This document shows positions 31,672-44,142 of a DNA stretch of 64,000 nucleotides, in pieces. The DNA comes from Floccularia luteovirens (lineage: Eukaryota > Basidiomycota > Agaricomycetes > Agaricales > Squamanitaceae): assembly GCA_009739215.1 (NCBI GenBank), contig VSJF01000001.1, positions 1,798,001 through 1,862,000 of the forward strand. The letters run 5' to 3'. The notes under the pieces were generated by a model. That model was given only the letters and a program-made list of their open reading frames with translations. It did no database searches and had not been told where the DNA came from. Position 1 is the stretch's first letter. Every line of letters begins with the position of its first letter. The translations under genes and the position numbers were made by a program.

Positions 31672-34600
31672 ATGTCTCATATTCCAAATCTCCAACCTGC
31701 ACTTCATAAACCATTAGCTGCACCTACCCTTGATACTTCTCCAGAGGTTCTAGGATTGACTACACAGCAAGTTGCCGATGAGCGGAAGGACAATGCTTTG
31801 AGTCAAAGCCGTGTGAAGCGATTATCAACTGCCGTAGAGAAAACTGTTGAAAAGACGGTCGATAGGCTCAGTAGAAGCGTCAGTGTCAAATCACCTAGTG
31901 GTCAAACCACACCACCTAGTCGACGACGGATGTTTAGTTTAAGTCGTAAGAACAAGCCTTTGCAGGTGTCTGGCAGCGGTGAAGGTAAGTCTGCACTGAC
32001 TCTCATATATCCTTGTTCAATTTTGTTTTAGAACTTCCACCATCCTCAACGAGCACCCCAAGTGCCTCCATAATCACTTCTTCTAAACCAAGCACGCCAA
32101 ATGCAACGATCCCACAGAGCGACGAATCTCCTTTCATAATTCCACCTGATCCACCTTCAAGGCCTTCTCTGACTCCGTTTCGGGGGGATGGCTCGGTGTG
32201 TTTCACATCCAACACTGACCCGAGTCAATTTGTTTATTTTCCCTTAAAAGATGCGCGCAGGAACACAGACGCTGATACAAGCGCTTCAAGCACTGCCTTG
32301 GACCGATCCTGATAATGATAACGAAGACGAAGGGTTAAACATTGAAAGTAATCCCGCTGACTTTGAAAGCGATGAAGAGAAATCAAAATGTTTGTTTATA
32401 TCGGACTCACCATTATGGGCCGTTCCACTTATCTGTTTTCCAAAATTAGTCGGCGGTATATCCTCATCTATACATACAATTCATCGTCCAGTAGCACGTT
32501 CTCGTCGGCTTAGTGTCCCTCCTCGCAGAGGACATCACGATTTAACGGACTCTTCAGTCGTCAAGGAACCTCCTGTGCCTGAAGACTCTTTCTCTGAGGA
32601 TGACATTGAGCCTGAAGACTTCGAAGACTTGCCTCGGAACCGCGAGTCACGACCTGCGCCCATTCAATATGCAACTTTCCCGCCATCAACGTCTCAGCGT
32701 GCAACAGAAAGTAACCCTCCCAATCCTTTTAACGCAATGACCCATCGCGCGAGCAGTATGGCAACGGTTAGATTAAACCGCAGAGCCAGACTAGCTGAGA
32801 AATTGCGTGACGTTTTCGAGTTGGATGGTATAAAGGAAGTGTGGGCTGGTGTGTAGTGTTTCCCTTAACATTCGGAACTACTTAACCTAATGCTTTCTGT
32901 AGAGATGCCATGTTGGCTACTACGATCTGTTTGTAAGTCCTATATGTGTTCTAAGAATTACATCGAGTGCTGATATTCCAACCATAGTGCTCCAAGGATA
33001 CATGTATCTGACTAATTCGTATTTGTGCTTTTTTGCTCATATGCCAACAAGAGAGGTGATATGCATATATTTATCAAAACTCTCGTCTACTTAAACTTCT
33101 TTCATACTTAGGATCAAGTTCTCAAATCTGGCTCCTTGAACAAAAAAGGTCAAAGGACCAAACGCTGGGTTAAGCATTGGTTTGTCCTGAAAAACGATGC
33201 TCTGTCATGGTATCAGTCCTCCTCAGTAAGAAATCGTTACCTTCTTCATATTCCCAAGCCAAACACAATATCTTAGGATCCATACTTTCCGCATGGCATT
33301 TTGGATCTCAGATATGCTATTTCTTGCGAACCTTTTGGTGAAAAGGGCTTTCGCCTGCGAACGAATCAAAAAACAGCAATCCTGTCTGCTGACTCAGTTC
33401 CTAGTCGTGAGGAATGGGTAAAGGCGATCCGTAAAGTCATATTCAAGGCTCAAAATATGGGTGACAGCGTAAAAGTAAAATTGTGCTTTCTGTACCTTAT
33501 TGGCTATTGAGTTGACTTCTCTTTAGATTGCAATTCCTTACTCATTAATACTTGATGTGGAGAGATCCTCAGCCATGGATTTCAGTGAAACAATAGAAGT
33601 TAAAGTTTTTGACAAGGAAGAACATTTTTCTGTGGATTCATATTTTTTTGCCTACTTCCATGACTTGTCAGGAGCTTTGGATCAAATTCGAGATGCCGTT
33701 CGAACCCATAGAAACCTGCCAAATTCAGAACCCAAACAATCTGTTTTAGACACGACAGTTCCACGTTCCGTTCCAAATTCCGTCATTGAGCGTACCTCAG
33801 TTGCATCGATCGATTCTAATATTCCGAAGTCCATTTCTGGATTCCGACTTTCGTCGTTCTTTCGACCCTTCTCAGATACAATTACCCTCGGTCGTACCAG
33901 CACGAATGTGTCATCAGAGCCTCCTTCAGATAAGGATGATTATGCGCATATTGCGCAGCGAAGCAAATCTTCGTTTGTTGCTACAATAGAGCCAATTTCC
34001 CCTCAACGTGAGGGTAAAGAAAAGCAAGATTCTACGTTGAAAACCCAAAATCAAGAGGTACAACCAATAGTTAATCACACGTACCCACCATCCACTTCCA
34101 ATCCATCTGCAATACCTGACCAACCTTCATTGAGCAGAGAATCCAGTTCTTGGGGGGTCGGAGTACCCTCATGGCTAAAAAGCTCCCGAAGAGTTATTTT
34201 CGGCACAGAACAATTACCGGGGAACGACTCTTCCGTTGTAAAAGAAATGTACACTTCTACTAGTTATCCTGGCTATCCTAACCGATCGAGTGGGATGGGC
34301 GACATGGCATTCAGTGTGCTCGAAACTCCTGACATGAATGTTGACATTGAGGCCACAGAGAAGTTCAGAGCAGCTTTTGCTTATGACGAGAAGGAGAGTT
34401 TATTGGGATGTGAGTTGGCCATACTTTCAGGTATTCTCTATCCATCTAACCACGGGGCTACAGACTTCCCAGGTTATATATTTAGGTTATTGCCTATGTA
34501 TGGCAGGTTGTATATTTCTACCAATTTTTTTTGCTTCAAATCGAGCGGCCCTTTAGCAGCCCGGACAAGAGTAGGGTATTTCACTAGTTTAAAATCATGT

Positions 34601-37017
34601 GGTCTGACTTTGATTATAGATGGCACTGCCGATTCGAGATATCCTCGCGATTGAGAAGACCAAGGCTACAAGATTTGGGCATCATGGCCTCATCATTATC
34701 ATTAAAGGTCACGAGGAACTATTCTTTGAATTTGGTGCAGAAGACAAGAGGGAATCATTTGTCGCTCTCCTCGACCGTCAAATGGAACTTATTAGAAAGC
34801 GTATTGGCAGCGGGGAGTCGACGGTGGCATCTGCCGGTAAACGCGACGCCCTCATCTTAGAAGAGTTTGAGGCCAAAACTTCGACGTGTGATGTATCAGA
34901 ACCGACCCCAGGGCCTGAAAACCTTGCAGATTCGTTACCCGCTGTGATGTTCACTTCAGCTTCTTCCACCTTCTTGACATTCAAACCGAGTAAACCTCTA
35001 CATTTTACCTTCTTAACCATCGGTTCTCGTGGGGATGTCCAGCCCTATATTGCACTGGCCAAAGGATTGATGGCTGATGGTCACAAGTGCCGAATCTCTA
35101 CTCATCAAGAATTCAAAGACTGGATACAATCAGTATGTAAGAGACTATAATTCTATCCCTTAATTAATATTTAACTTAGCACGGGATCGAATACGGCTAC
35201 GTAGGTGGTGACCCAGCAGAGTTAATGAGAATTTGCGTGGAGAATGGAATGTTTACTGTCTCATTTCTTAAAGAAAGTATTCAGAAGGTGATTCATACGT
35301 CATTTTGTGAAATGCCCTACCTTCCTAATTCCATGAAGTTTCGAGGCTGGATAGATGATCTGTTAAAGACGTCATGGGAAGCATGTCAAAACACAGACGT
35401 ACTGATAGAAAGTCCCAGTGCTATGGGTGGCTATCATATAGCAGAGGCTCTCGCAATTCCTTACTTCCGAGCCTTTACTATGACCTGGTCACGAACCCGG
35501 TAGGTCATTTTTGGTAATTGGATCAGGGCAGCATTCACTAGCTCTATGTGTAGGGCATATCCGCATGCGTTTGCAGTACCCGAGCGCAAGGTGGGTCTCA
35601 TTGAATTTTTAACTTCTTTGGCTCAAAATTCTTCAAGATGGGAGGTAGTTATAACTATATGGTAGGCCTTTATTTATAGACCCACTTTCACTTCCATTAA
35701 CGATAATCATAGTCATATGTAATGTTCGACCAAGTTTTCTGGCGTGGAACTGCAGGACAAATTAATCGCTGGAGACGAAACGTACTCCATCTTGGTCCTA
35801 CAAGCCTTGATAAAATGGAACCCCACAAGATCCCTTTCTTGTATAATTTTAGTCCGCATGTAGTTCCACCCCCTCTTGACTGGCCTGAGTGGATTCGTAT
35901 AACAGGTGAGTTGGATGTTTCAAGTAAATAAACTACGACCCCAATAGTCATCAGGTTATTGGTTCCTCGACGACGCCGACGTGAGCGCGAAGAAGTGGGC
36001 ACCCCCCGACGACTTGATCGAATTCATCAGCGAAGCTCATACTAATGGGAAGAAAGTCGTATATATTGGGTTTGGAAGTATCGTAGTATCTGATCCAAGA
36101 GCTATGACCCGATGCGTTATTGAAGCTGTTTTGCAAAGCGATGTTTATGCAATCCTTTCAAAAGGCTGGTCAGATAGGTTGCATGTTAAATCGGGCGACA
36201 CCTCGGAACCGGAAGAAGCATTGCCCAAGCAAATTTATGCAATATCGTCAATTCCTCATGACTGGTTATTCCAACGAATAGATGCTGCTTGTCATCATGG
36301 AGGCGCAGGTACAACTGGTGCCAGCCTTAGAGGTTAGTCCCGAACTCATAAAATGCTATCTCGTCTCATTTGCGTAGCTGGCATTCCTACAATCATAAAG
36401 CCTTTTTTCGGAGACCAATTTTTCTGGGCAGATCGTGTAGAGGCTCTCGGCGTTGGGTCTGCAGTTAGAAAGCTCACTGTGGCTTCACTAACAGAGGCGC
36501 TTGTTACGGCTACAACGGATCCGAAACAAATAAGTAGAGCGAAATTGATCGGAGAGCAGATCAGAGCGGTATGCCCATTTTTACATCATTAACAGTCACA
36601 GACCCGAACTTTTACATTTAATCGTAGGAGGACGGCCCCACAACAGCTATTGAATCTATTTATAGAGACTTAGAATATGCCCGTTCCTTGATAAAACGAA
36701 CAAACACAGAAGATGCGGACCTCGAGAATGATACAGAACTGTCCACAATCAGAAACCAAGGCAATAACAACTCCCCCACTGGTTCACTCTCTGGCTATAC
36801 TTCCAGTGAATCACCACGAAGAGCGCCAAGCGAAGATTGGAGCGTTATATCGGAATATGACGGCCGTCCATCCTCAACCAGCTCACGCTTCAGTGACGGA
36901 CGTGCTGTCAAAGATAAACGTACGAGTTTTACTACTGCGGTTCTGTCTGTCTTACCCGATCATTTTGCGTCAGGGTCACCCCGTCGCCGATCAATGTCCC
37001 CCCCTCCCCATTCTTAA
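31672..37017 (+). CDS. ATG26: Sterol 3-beta-glucosyltransferase, GRAM-PH-GRAM-GT28 (Atg26/UGT51 type)
   Basis: The enzyme adds UDP-glucose to ergosterol; in some yeasts it serves pexophagy. Domains in order: a Ser/Thr-rich N-terminus; [17 protein letters not shown]; an N-terminal GRAM ([27 protein letters not shown] region); a PH domain ([22 protein letters not shown], then LRYAISCEP and [12 protein letters not shown]); a second GRAM ([34 protein letters not shown]); the GT28 N-domain ([19 protein letters not shown]); and the sugar-donor motif [12 protein letters not shown] joining [19 protein letters not shown]. Exons join in frame, including an intron with GTGTGT donor near 32190-32250. The intron candidate 32390-32449 is 60 nt and open, so it may be retained. 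The start is ATG 31672, the stop 37015-37017. About 1,450 residues, normal for this family. Confidence 0.95.
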
Positions 37018-37096
37018 TGACTTAATAAGTTCCACCACCTTAGCATGCATACATTTTTTGTTAGATACTCTGCATATAAAAAACTGTCTTGTAATA

Positions 37097-38587
37097 TCAA
37101 TGCTCTTCATAATGCTTCTTTAGAACTTCCTTGCTGAATTGACCGAAGGTGTATGATGGCGCTAACAATTTGTCTGTGTTGGGTTGCATGAAGAGAGCAA
37201 ATGTCTCCCTCGAGATACTGGTGGCTTCTGGACCCGCACCACCCACCCGCACACAGTGGGGTGTTGCACGTAGTTTCCCACCAGTCGCAATTTCAAGTGC
37301 TTCTCCTGTTTGAAATGCTAGACAGTCTGCAGGTATCGTCACTTTAGTTAGATCTCCCCCTCGTGTTCGGATATACAATCCGGATGCGTCTGACGGGGAT
37401 TGTACAATTGATGGCTCTTGAACGCCTCCCGTTGATTGCAGATACATCGCCTAAAGTTTGGTTAGAGGGATGGATACCGTGTATAGAGCAAAGAATTACA
37501 GAACATAACCCCGTCAACAAGGAGTGATCAAGATGAAATCCGCACCAGCTGTCAACTGGTTCATCATCGGAAGTCGGCGAGGCAAACGGAGGAGGGAAGT
37601 AATGTAAAAGTCGCGCTTTCGTCGTTTGAGAAGTGCTTATCAAATCAGGCAATGACAATGTAATGCCAGACATCTGCGACAAAGCTTGACAAATGGCTTG
37701 TGAGAATGTCTTATGCACAGCGGTGATTGTTGGTGACCTACCAAATGGTTGGCAAGCTCTAGCGAGTTGACATCCAACACCAAAGATGAATCTGAAGATT
37801 TCCCTGATGAAGTACTGTGGCAGGAGGTGAATTCACAGTACTCACCTTCCTAAGTCTTTAAAAGCCTCTTCAAACCCTTCAATACCTGTCTGCTCTTGGC
37901 TCGGCCCTACATTCGAGCTGTTAGTAAATAAAGACACTTAGAGAATACGTACATATGTTGCTGTTATAGTATTCGGGGTAGGCATCTTGTTCCTCCTGTG
38001 AGACAACCGGTTTGTCTACGGTGGGATTGGCATAGAACGAGCCTTTCAGGAAATCTATAATCCGTTAACACTTCAAGCGCCCTTACTCAATTAAGCTACC
38101 AATGTCTTATTACCTGGCTTTCCATTCATTATTTCCTATTGATAGAATTAGTACTTTTTGGAACCAGTAGTTCACTGGAAAACATCACTTTGCCATGCGA
38201 CCAGCCAAAGCTGAATATATGCATCAGGAACAGTGGATTGGCATCGCTTAGATCAACACATCTATCTACTCACCTGTATATGCTCTCAGGAGATGTGAAT
38301 TTCTCTCGTACACCCTCTTCTAAGTTTGCAAATCGATGTGCCAATTTCAGTAAACGCTCTCGATAAGAAGTATACGCGTGTGGTAGATCTCGAACGATTA
38401 CGATGCCCAAGGAATTGGGATGAGAGCCGAAAGCTTCCTCTAGAATTTTAAAACCATTTAATGATTAAAGCAGCTGGAGACGTTGATTTGCAGTACCAAT
38501 TGAAGGGCCTAGTGATACCGGATCTGACTGCAATTTGTCATACGATATAGATACAGGCTGTGATCTTTTTGTCAGATTTGTGGACAT
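37097..38587 (-). CDS. 2-oxoglutarate/Fe(II)-dependent dioxygenase, isopenicillin N synthase type
   Basis: This is a cytosolic non-haem iron oxygenase. The first exons read VSISYDKLQSDPVSLG, EEAFGSHPNSLGIVIVRDLP and YRERLLKLAHRFANLEE, the usual DIOX_N fold. Spliced parts then give FGWSHGKEIMNGKPDFLKGSFYANP. The 2OG core shows WCGFHLDHSLLTGL, with the H-x-D iron ligands, and the distal histidine in LRATPHCVRVGG. The last exon ends in FSKEVLKKHYEEH. The small exons (FGWSHGK, EIMNGKP) are joined by about 50-nt introns and stay in frame. The ATG at 38587 gives the expected start. Substrate unknown; related basidiomycete proteins are uncharacterised. It converges on the sterol glucosyltransferase with 79 bp between the stops. 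Confidence 0.88.
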
Positions 38588-38863
38588 TGACCGTATGAGA
38601 GATTGCCTCGCCATCGTCGGTTCGACTAGGTGTTCCGGGGGCAAACTACCGCAGGTTTTATAGGAAACAAGATTGGATTATGTTATCCGATACATATGGA
38701 CTTTTATATATGTGGCATTGAAGTTTTCCATACCACTCTCTTCGCGTGGCCACGCGGTAGACATCTGGTAGCATGATGGGACTGGACATGTGACATAAAT
38801 GACAATGTGGAACACTTTTTAAAATATTGTAAATCGAAGCACTACGTAGGTCCAGAGAAATTT

Positions 38864-41800
38864 TCATTGACCCCCAGTCAACATATGAACATCAAGATCG
38901 ACCTTGGATACTGCAGCCAAAAGTGCCTTGCCTGTGTCATCAATAGAATGCAAAAAACGGAGTAGCTCCCGACACAACTGCCAATCTTTCCCATCAATAG
39001 CGCTTTTCAATAGTCTCACCGCATCATCACTGTTCACATTCAGCTGCTCGAGGTTATGCAACACAAGCAAATACGATCCAGCGGTTCTGAGGCGCTGTGA
39101 TGCCAGACATGTCTGGAAAAAACCTGTTGATAACTATAGCTGATGGGATGGAAAAATACAAATACCTCAAACAGCAATTTTGGATCACCAACGATATCGA
39201 ATAAACGGCGCCATCGTGTCACCTCCGTTTTTCGTGCACATCCAACAACCACATCCAATGATACATCAAAATAGTCTAGAAACTCGATCACTGTGGGTAG
39301 GACTGGGTTTCCATTATCCAAGCCATCCTCGGAAGTATCAACGTCAGAAATTGACAACTCCGATTCAACGACTGTATGAAGCAGGATTTCCAGAGCATGT
39401 GCGAAGAAGACCAGATTTTTGTAATGTGAGGCAAAAATCACAGCTTCTTTGACTCGTCGAGCTTCTAAATGGTACAGAAGAATATGTTGCAAGAATAAAT
39501 GTGACTAAGAAGAGTCAATTAAAATGGCGAACTACACAAGGCCAACAAGACTCACACTGGTGGCATGACGGAAGATAACAAATTGTAGATTGGATCTTGT
39601 TGCAGTTTCATGCTCGGCTCCAATGATTATACCTTTATCCATAAGAACAGCTGCACAAATAGGTGAGGTAGAGGAGAGGTAACCAAGTATTGTAACGTAC
39701 ATAATGGGTAAAAGTCCAGTGGGATATTAACGCTTTCCTTTACATTAGTTACTGCGAGATCTTGTGGCTGAGGCGCTTCGAGTGTAAGGGCATTGAGCCA
39801 GACCCGTATCCCTTCAGCATCATATGCCCACAGTGAATTTTCCAAAGCGCTGATACCTCGCAGGTGGATCCAACAGAACTCGATGCGGTCTGCAAAGATC
39901 TGCATATCATACTTCACTTCTTGGGTATCAGACTGTTCTATATGTCAAGTGGGATCGGAAAAATAGCAATTTCTAACTATACCTTTCGTGGCCGTAGGAG
40001 TATCAATTGACCCCCAACAACCATCAAGACAGTTGCAACTGATAAATCATCTACAGGATCCCCAAGTTCTATTTGAAGCTATTAATCAATACGGATGATC
40101 GGAATATAGCAAACATACGTTTCTGAGCACTGGGTATCATCCAACTCAGCATCCTGACTGCGCTTGGAGCCACGACAATCCCTGAAAATGCGATACTTCC
40201 ACATAAGTGAAGCTTGATGGATTCAGCAGTTGGAACAATAAGATAATGGTGCAGCGTGTTATCCAGTGTATAAACTAAGAGGGAGTTATCAACCAGGGAC
40301 AATATTACAACTTGGCTAGTGAGGATTTCGCGGTGAAGAATGTTTTGATTGGTCAATTCCATGTCTCTGGAATATAGTCGAATCTGAAAAGTATATTAAG
40401 CAAGGTTATTCTCCAAAGAAAAAATGAGGGGAGAACCTGGTAAGACTTGTGAACTTCAACAGCAGCTATTAATACATGGTGGAACCACAACAGGCCGCCC
40501 TTTACAGTAAACACCTGTTCTTGCTGTTCATCCGCAAACCACTTCCACCTACCGGAAGTTGAGCTATAATGTATCAAACCTTTACGTCCGGCAATGGCAA
40601 TCAATCGTCCGTCACTGCTAAGTGAAGAATAACGAATGGGCCAGTTCATTGCTAGATATCTCTGCGGCACCTATACGCCATATTGTACAGAGTTCACTGG
40701 GTGTACATGCATAACTCACCTTGATATGTTGCCATACATCAGATTCAGGATTGATGACGCTCATATCTGGTTGGTCTGCCCCGCGATAGACTAAAGCACG
40801 ATCTTCCATTTGCAAGAATGCATATCTTGTGTTGTCCTGCGGAGGGTATCAGATCTCATCTACCACTCGGGAACAAGGGAAAATACTGACCGGAGCAAGC
40901 TGGCCAGTGGTGGCACTTTTGGCGAACGGGACCACAAAGAGTTGGCTATCGGCTGAATCAATAATCAGCGATTATTCTGAATGGCGGAGGGTTGCCAAAC
41001 TTGTTGATGATGATCCCGATAGCACAACCAATTCGAAATTTCCAGGAGCCCAGAACTATTTGACTTAGGACATCTCTTATTTCAAGTAGTATATAACCTA
41101 CCAGGTTTCGTATACCGTGAACAAATGTATCTTGGAATCTGCTGCTTTGGTAAGCAGTTGTGGATACTTCAGTAGACAAACAACTCTATACCTTCCCTGT
41201 TGAACAGTATCTTCTATACCCAAGCCAGAAGCCAAGCACCGGCCTCCAACGCTAATGATCCCCCACCCATGAGCCCAACCCACAGCAAGTACGTAACCGT
41301 CCGAACTCCATTCCATTGCAGATATTTCTCCAAACGGCTTATTATAAGGATTAGGTATATTGATACTTCGAGATTTGGGTTTGACGCCTTCCTGTGATGG
41401 TAAATTAGTAAATTCTAGTGTTCCGCTAGAAAGGCGAGTGGCATTAGTTATTCCCGAATCATTATTTAATGGAACTCTAACCTAGATGTTCCAATTGCAA
41501 TAAGTGAGAATCTTCCATTAATGGCTACCATTGTTGCGCTTCTAGGTTCTTCGTAAATCTTTAAATTTGCACTATCCCCTGGTTCGACATGTCGTCGCTT
41601 TTGTACCCATTTTGGCGTTTGAAAGTCATGCACGCAGGTTCCTTGCCATCCTGATTGCGGCAAGTTATCGAGGTGAGATAATGGGTTTCGCAGCTCTTTC
41701 CCACTTCCAACTGCCTACATTATAAAGCTTCAGTGCAATTCTTGTTGTGTGGATACAAATGGCATACTTGACCATCAAGGTCTTCATTGAAGTCAGCATC

Positions 41801-42748
41801 TACGGAACCTTCAGCGAGTGGATCCTCATATAGTTCCACAAAGTAAACTCTTCCATCGGAAGTAATCCATGTTTCCCCGTGCATAACTCGAGAATGAACA
41901 ATAAGTTGGATAGAGACTTCAAGAAAAAAGTTATTTAAGGACAAATTTTCAATTTATAAAGAAAATTTCTCACCATCTGGTTCTACTAACCATGCAAAAT
42001 CCTCGCTATTCAGTAGCCACGTATCGTGAGTTAACACTTTTCCCCCACCACTATCACCATCAACTTCTGCAGGCCAGGGCATCCGTTGAATAGTGGGAGG
42101 GGACATTGTAGAGAATAATAAATAATGTTTCCTAGGAGACACACTGGCTTAAATGTTATTAAACAAATCCCAACGATAAGTAAGTGCATCTAACCTAAGA
42201 AGTTGACCTTCCACGCGAACTACTCCTTCAAGATGAAGACTAATTGCTTGCATCGGAAGTCCTTCCCCAGGTCCTGCCAAGAAATTGCGCTGGGTGTTTG
42301 TATGTGGGGGAGGCGAACAGTAAACATTTTCGTCGTAAGCATATTCTACAGTCACAAGAACCAAGTATGATTCTGAAGTCTGGGGTCGCATACATATGTC
42401 ACATCACTGCATGTACATGCAGACCAATTGAAACACACCTTAATTACAATACGACTGTTATCAGGGGACCACCAAGCATCTGTATTCACCCCATGTTCGA
42501 TTATAGATGTAGGGGTGCGTGAAAGGTATGCTAGTACAGCAGAGGGCTGAAAAGGGGAAGTAAGAGTATGTCGTTGGTTTAACGAAACTACCTACGCGGA
42601 CAAGCCAGACAATTACTCCATTTCTCGTGAGAGTACAGAAGAGGTTTTTCCTTGAACTGGCGGCAAGACTGATAACAGGCTCTGGTGGATTATTGGGAAG
42701 AGCTGGTATGGTCGACAATTGCCTCGCTGCTGATGTTGGAAAGTACAT
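38864..42748 (-). CDS. RIC1: Ric1, Golgi GEF subunit for Ypt6/Rab6
   Basis: Ric1 with Rgp1 activates Ypt6/Rab6 at the Golgi for retrograde traffic. The protein starts MYFPTSAARQLSTIP and VISLAASSRKNLFCTLTRNGVIVWLV, a WD/beta-propeller beginning, continuing with AVLAYLSRTPTSI, GVNTDAWWSPDNSRIVI and ESYLVLVTVEY. The middle of the gene has further propeller strands (EWSSDGYVLAVGWAHGWGI, RYSSLSSDGRLIAIAGRKG). The C-terminal Ric1 domain reads LLYHLEARRVKEAVIFASHYKNLVFFAHALEILLH, FLDYFDVSLDVVVGCARKTEV, then CLASQRLRTAGSYLLVLHNLEQL across an intron. It ends in VDLDVHMLTGGQ. Many introns in the 3.9 kb were not all resolved individually, but the main junctions are in frame. Start 42748, stop 38864. 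About 1,050 residues. Confidence 0.9.
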
Positions 42749-43159
42749 TCCGACGACCTGAATGGGTGGATGAGAGGAAAAGGACCGTGTGTCTTTCTTA
42801 TTGGAACTTAGACAACTATGATATTACATACGACCAGGGATTCACATCGGCATCCAAGTGTTGAAATGGACGTGGAAAAGGCTAAATGAGAAATATAAAT
42901 CAAGTGGCTGTGATCCTGTCTTTGTCTCCAGTCTCTCGAGTCTCATCCTCCTCAGTGTTCCCTACAAATTTGAGTGGTGTACTTTGTAAATAAATTCAAC
43001 ATTGCAGACTATTACTACTATGTTACACATGCTAACAACGGGAAAGAATAAGTAATATCGAGAAACTTTTTATTGTTTCTTTATGTAGAACGTCATTGAA
43101 CCGATTCTTGACATTGCACATATATTTATTGCAAGGAACATGAGCTATACCGATAAGGC
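42749..43159. other. Intergenic region between RIC1 and UPS1, no gene seen
   Basis: The 411 bp hold the RIC1 promoter (minus strand) and the 3' end of the UPS1-type gene. I see no gene or clear motif. Confidence 0.4.
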
Positions 43160-43985
43160 TCATGTGGGTGTTGGTGGAGGTGAATAAAACCATGATTTAA
43201 TCCTGGACCATGTAGTGCCTGTTGAATGAGCAGTTGAATCGTTTCTGGTCATTGCAAGAGAATCATCGTGTGTTGGAGCCGGTAACTCTGGACCCAGGGT
43301 CATAGGTTGAAGTCTGGATTGACGAAGGAGACTGAGAATGAGGGATACGCCTTCACGAGACTAGACGAACTGGGTCAGGATGGACGAATGAGAGATGACA
43401 CCTGTATTTACCCGTTGCATATTGGCTTTAAAACGCGTCAGGCCGTGATTTTCAATTTTTTTCGTGAGGCCCCAGCCAAAACCGGATACAATCCTTGCCT
43501 CCGTGTGTTGTAAAGTATGTCTGCGGAGAATATGTCAACGCTCGTAAGTACAGTACGAAATGGGAGGTTCATTCACCCTTCGGGTGTCTGGCGAAACATA
43601 ACCGCCTCCTCCACTTGCATAATTTTGACATGATCCAAATTTTTGGTCAGACATCTCACCACCTTGCCGTGTGGATCCACCTCACTCTCCTCTACCACCC
43701 ACGATTCTGCCCTGGTCACCATTCCTTGAGGAAACCACCTGGGAAGGTTTCCCCGTTTCAAGATAAGGCGTGTGGTCACTAAAGAACCCGACGAAGTGAA
43801 ATCCCGAGAAATTACATCGCACGACAAAACATGTGCTGCGTAAGGATTGGGATAGCGCAAAAAGAAAGCAAGAGAGACGATTGACCAGGGATCGCTGGGT
43901 GTTACGAAGGGTGAGAAATTGGACACCACTGAGAGAGTGAGGAGGTTACGTACTCGTACAGGAAGGATTGAGAAAAGAACTTCAT
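43160..43985 (-). CDS. UPS1: PRELI-family mitochondrial lipid carrier, Ups1 type
   Basis: Ups1/PRELID1 with Mdm35 carries phosphatidic acid across the mitochondrial intermembrane space for cardiolipin synthesis. Exon 1 (MKFFSQSFLY) splices to DDPWSIVSLAFFLRYPNPYA. The domain goes on HVLSCDVISRDFT, TTRLILKRGNLPRWFP, the ESWVVEESEVDP loop and CLTKNLDHVKIMQVEE. A further splice gives TLQHTEARIVSGFGWGLTKKIE and KANMQR, then SREGVSLILSLLRQSRLQP. The order and spacing match Ups1 more closely than Ups2. Stop 43160-43162, start 43985. All four junctions are in frame. A basic Ser/Thr-rich C-terminal tail ends it. A related Ups2-type gene lies at 60231-60867. Confidence 0.9.
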
Positions 43986-44142
43986 GGTCAACGATCCCTG
44001 ATTCAAGTTGTGGATATGATGTGAATGACCACAGAGGGTGAATGAGATGGGAAAGCTGGAAGTTGTTGTGGCTCCAGCTGTGATAAATTCAAGTCAAGTG
44101 ATACTATAGCCGGAAATTTCCTAATAAGGGTCATTCATTTTA

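Noticed and set aside
43307..43513. Plus-strand frames of 68 and 95 codons
   Set aside because: Antisense to the Ups1-type gene.
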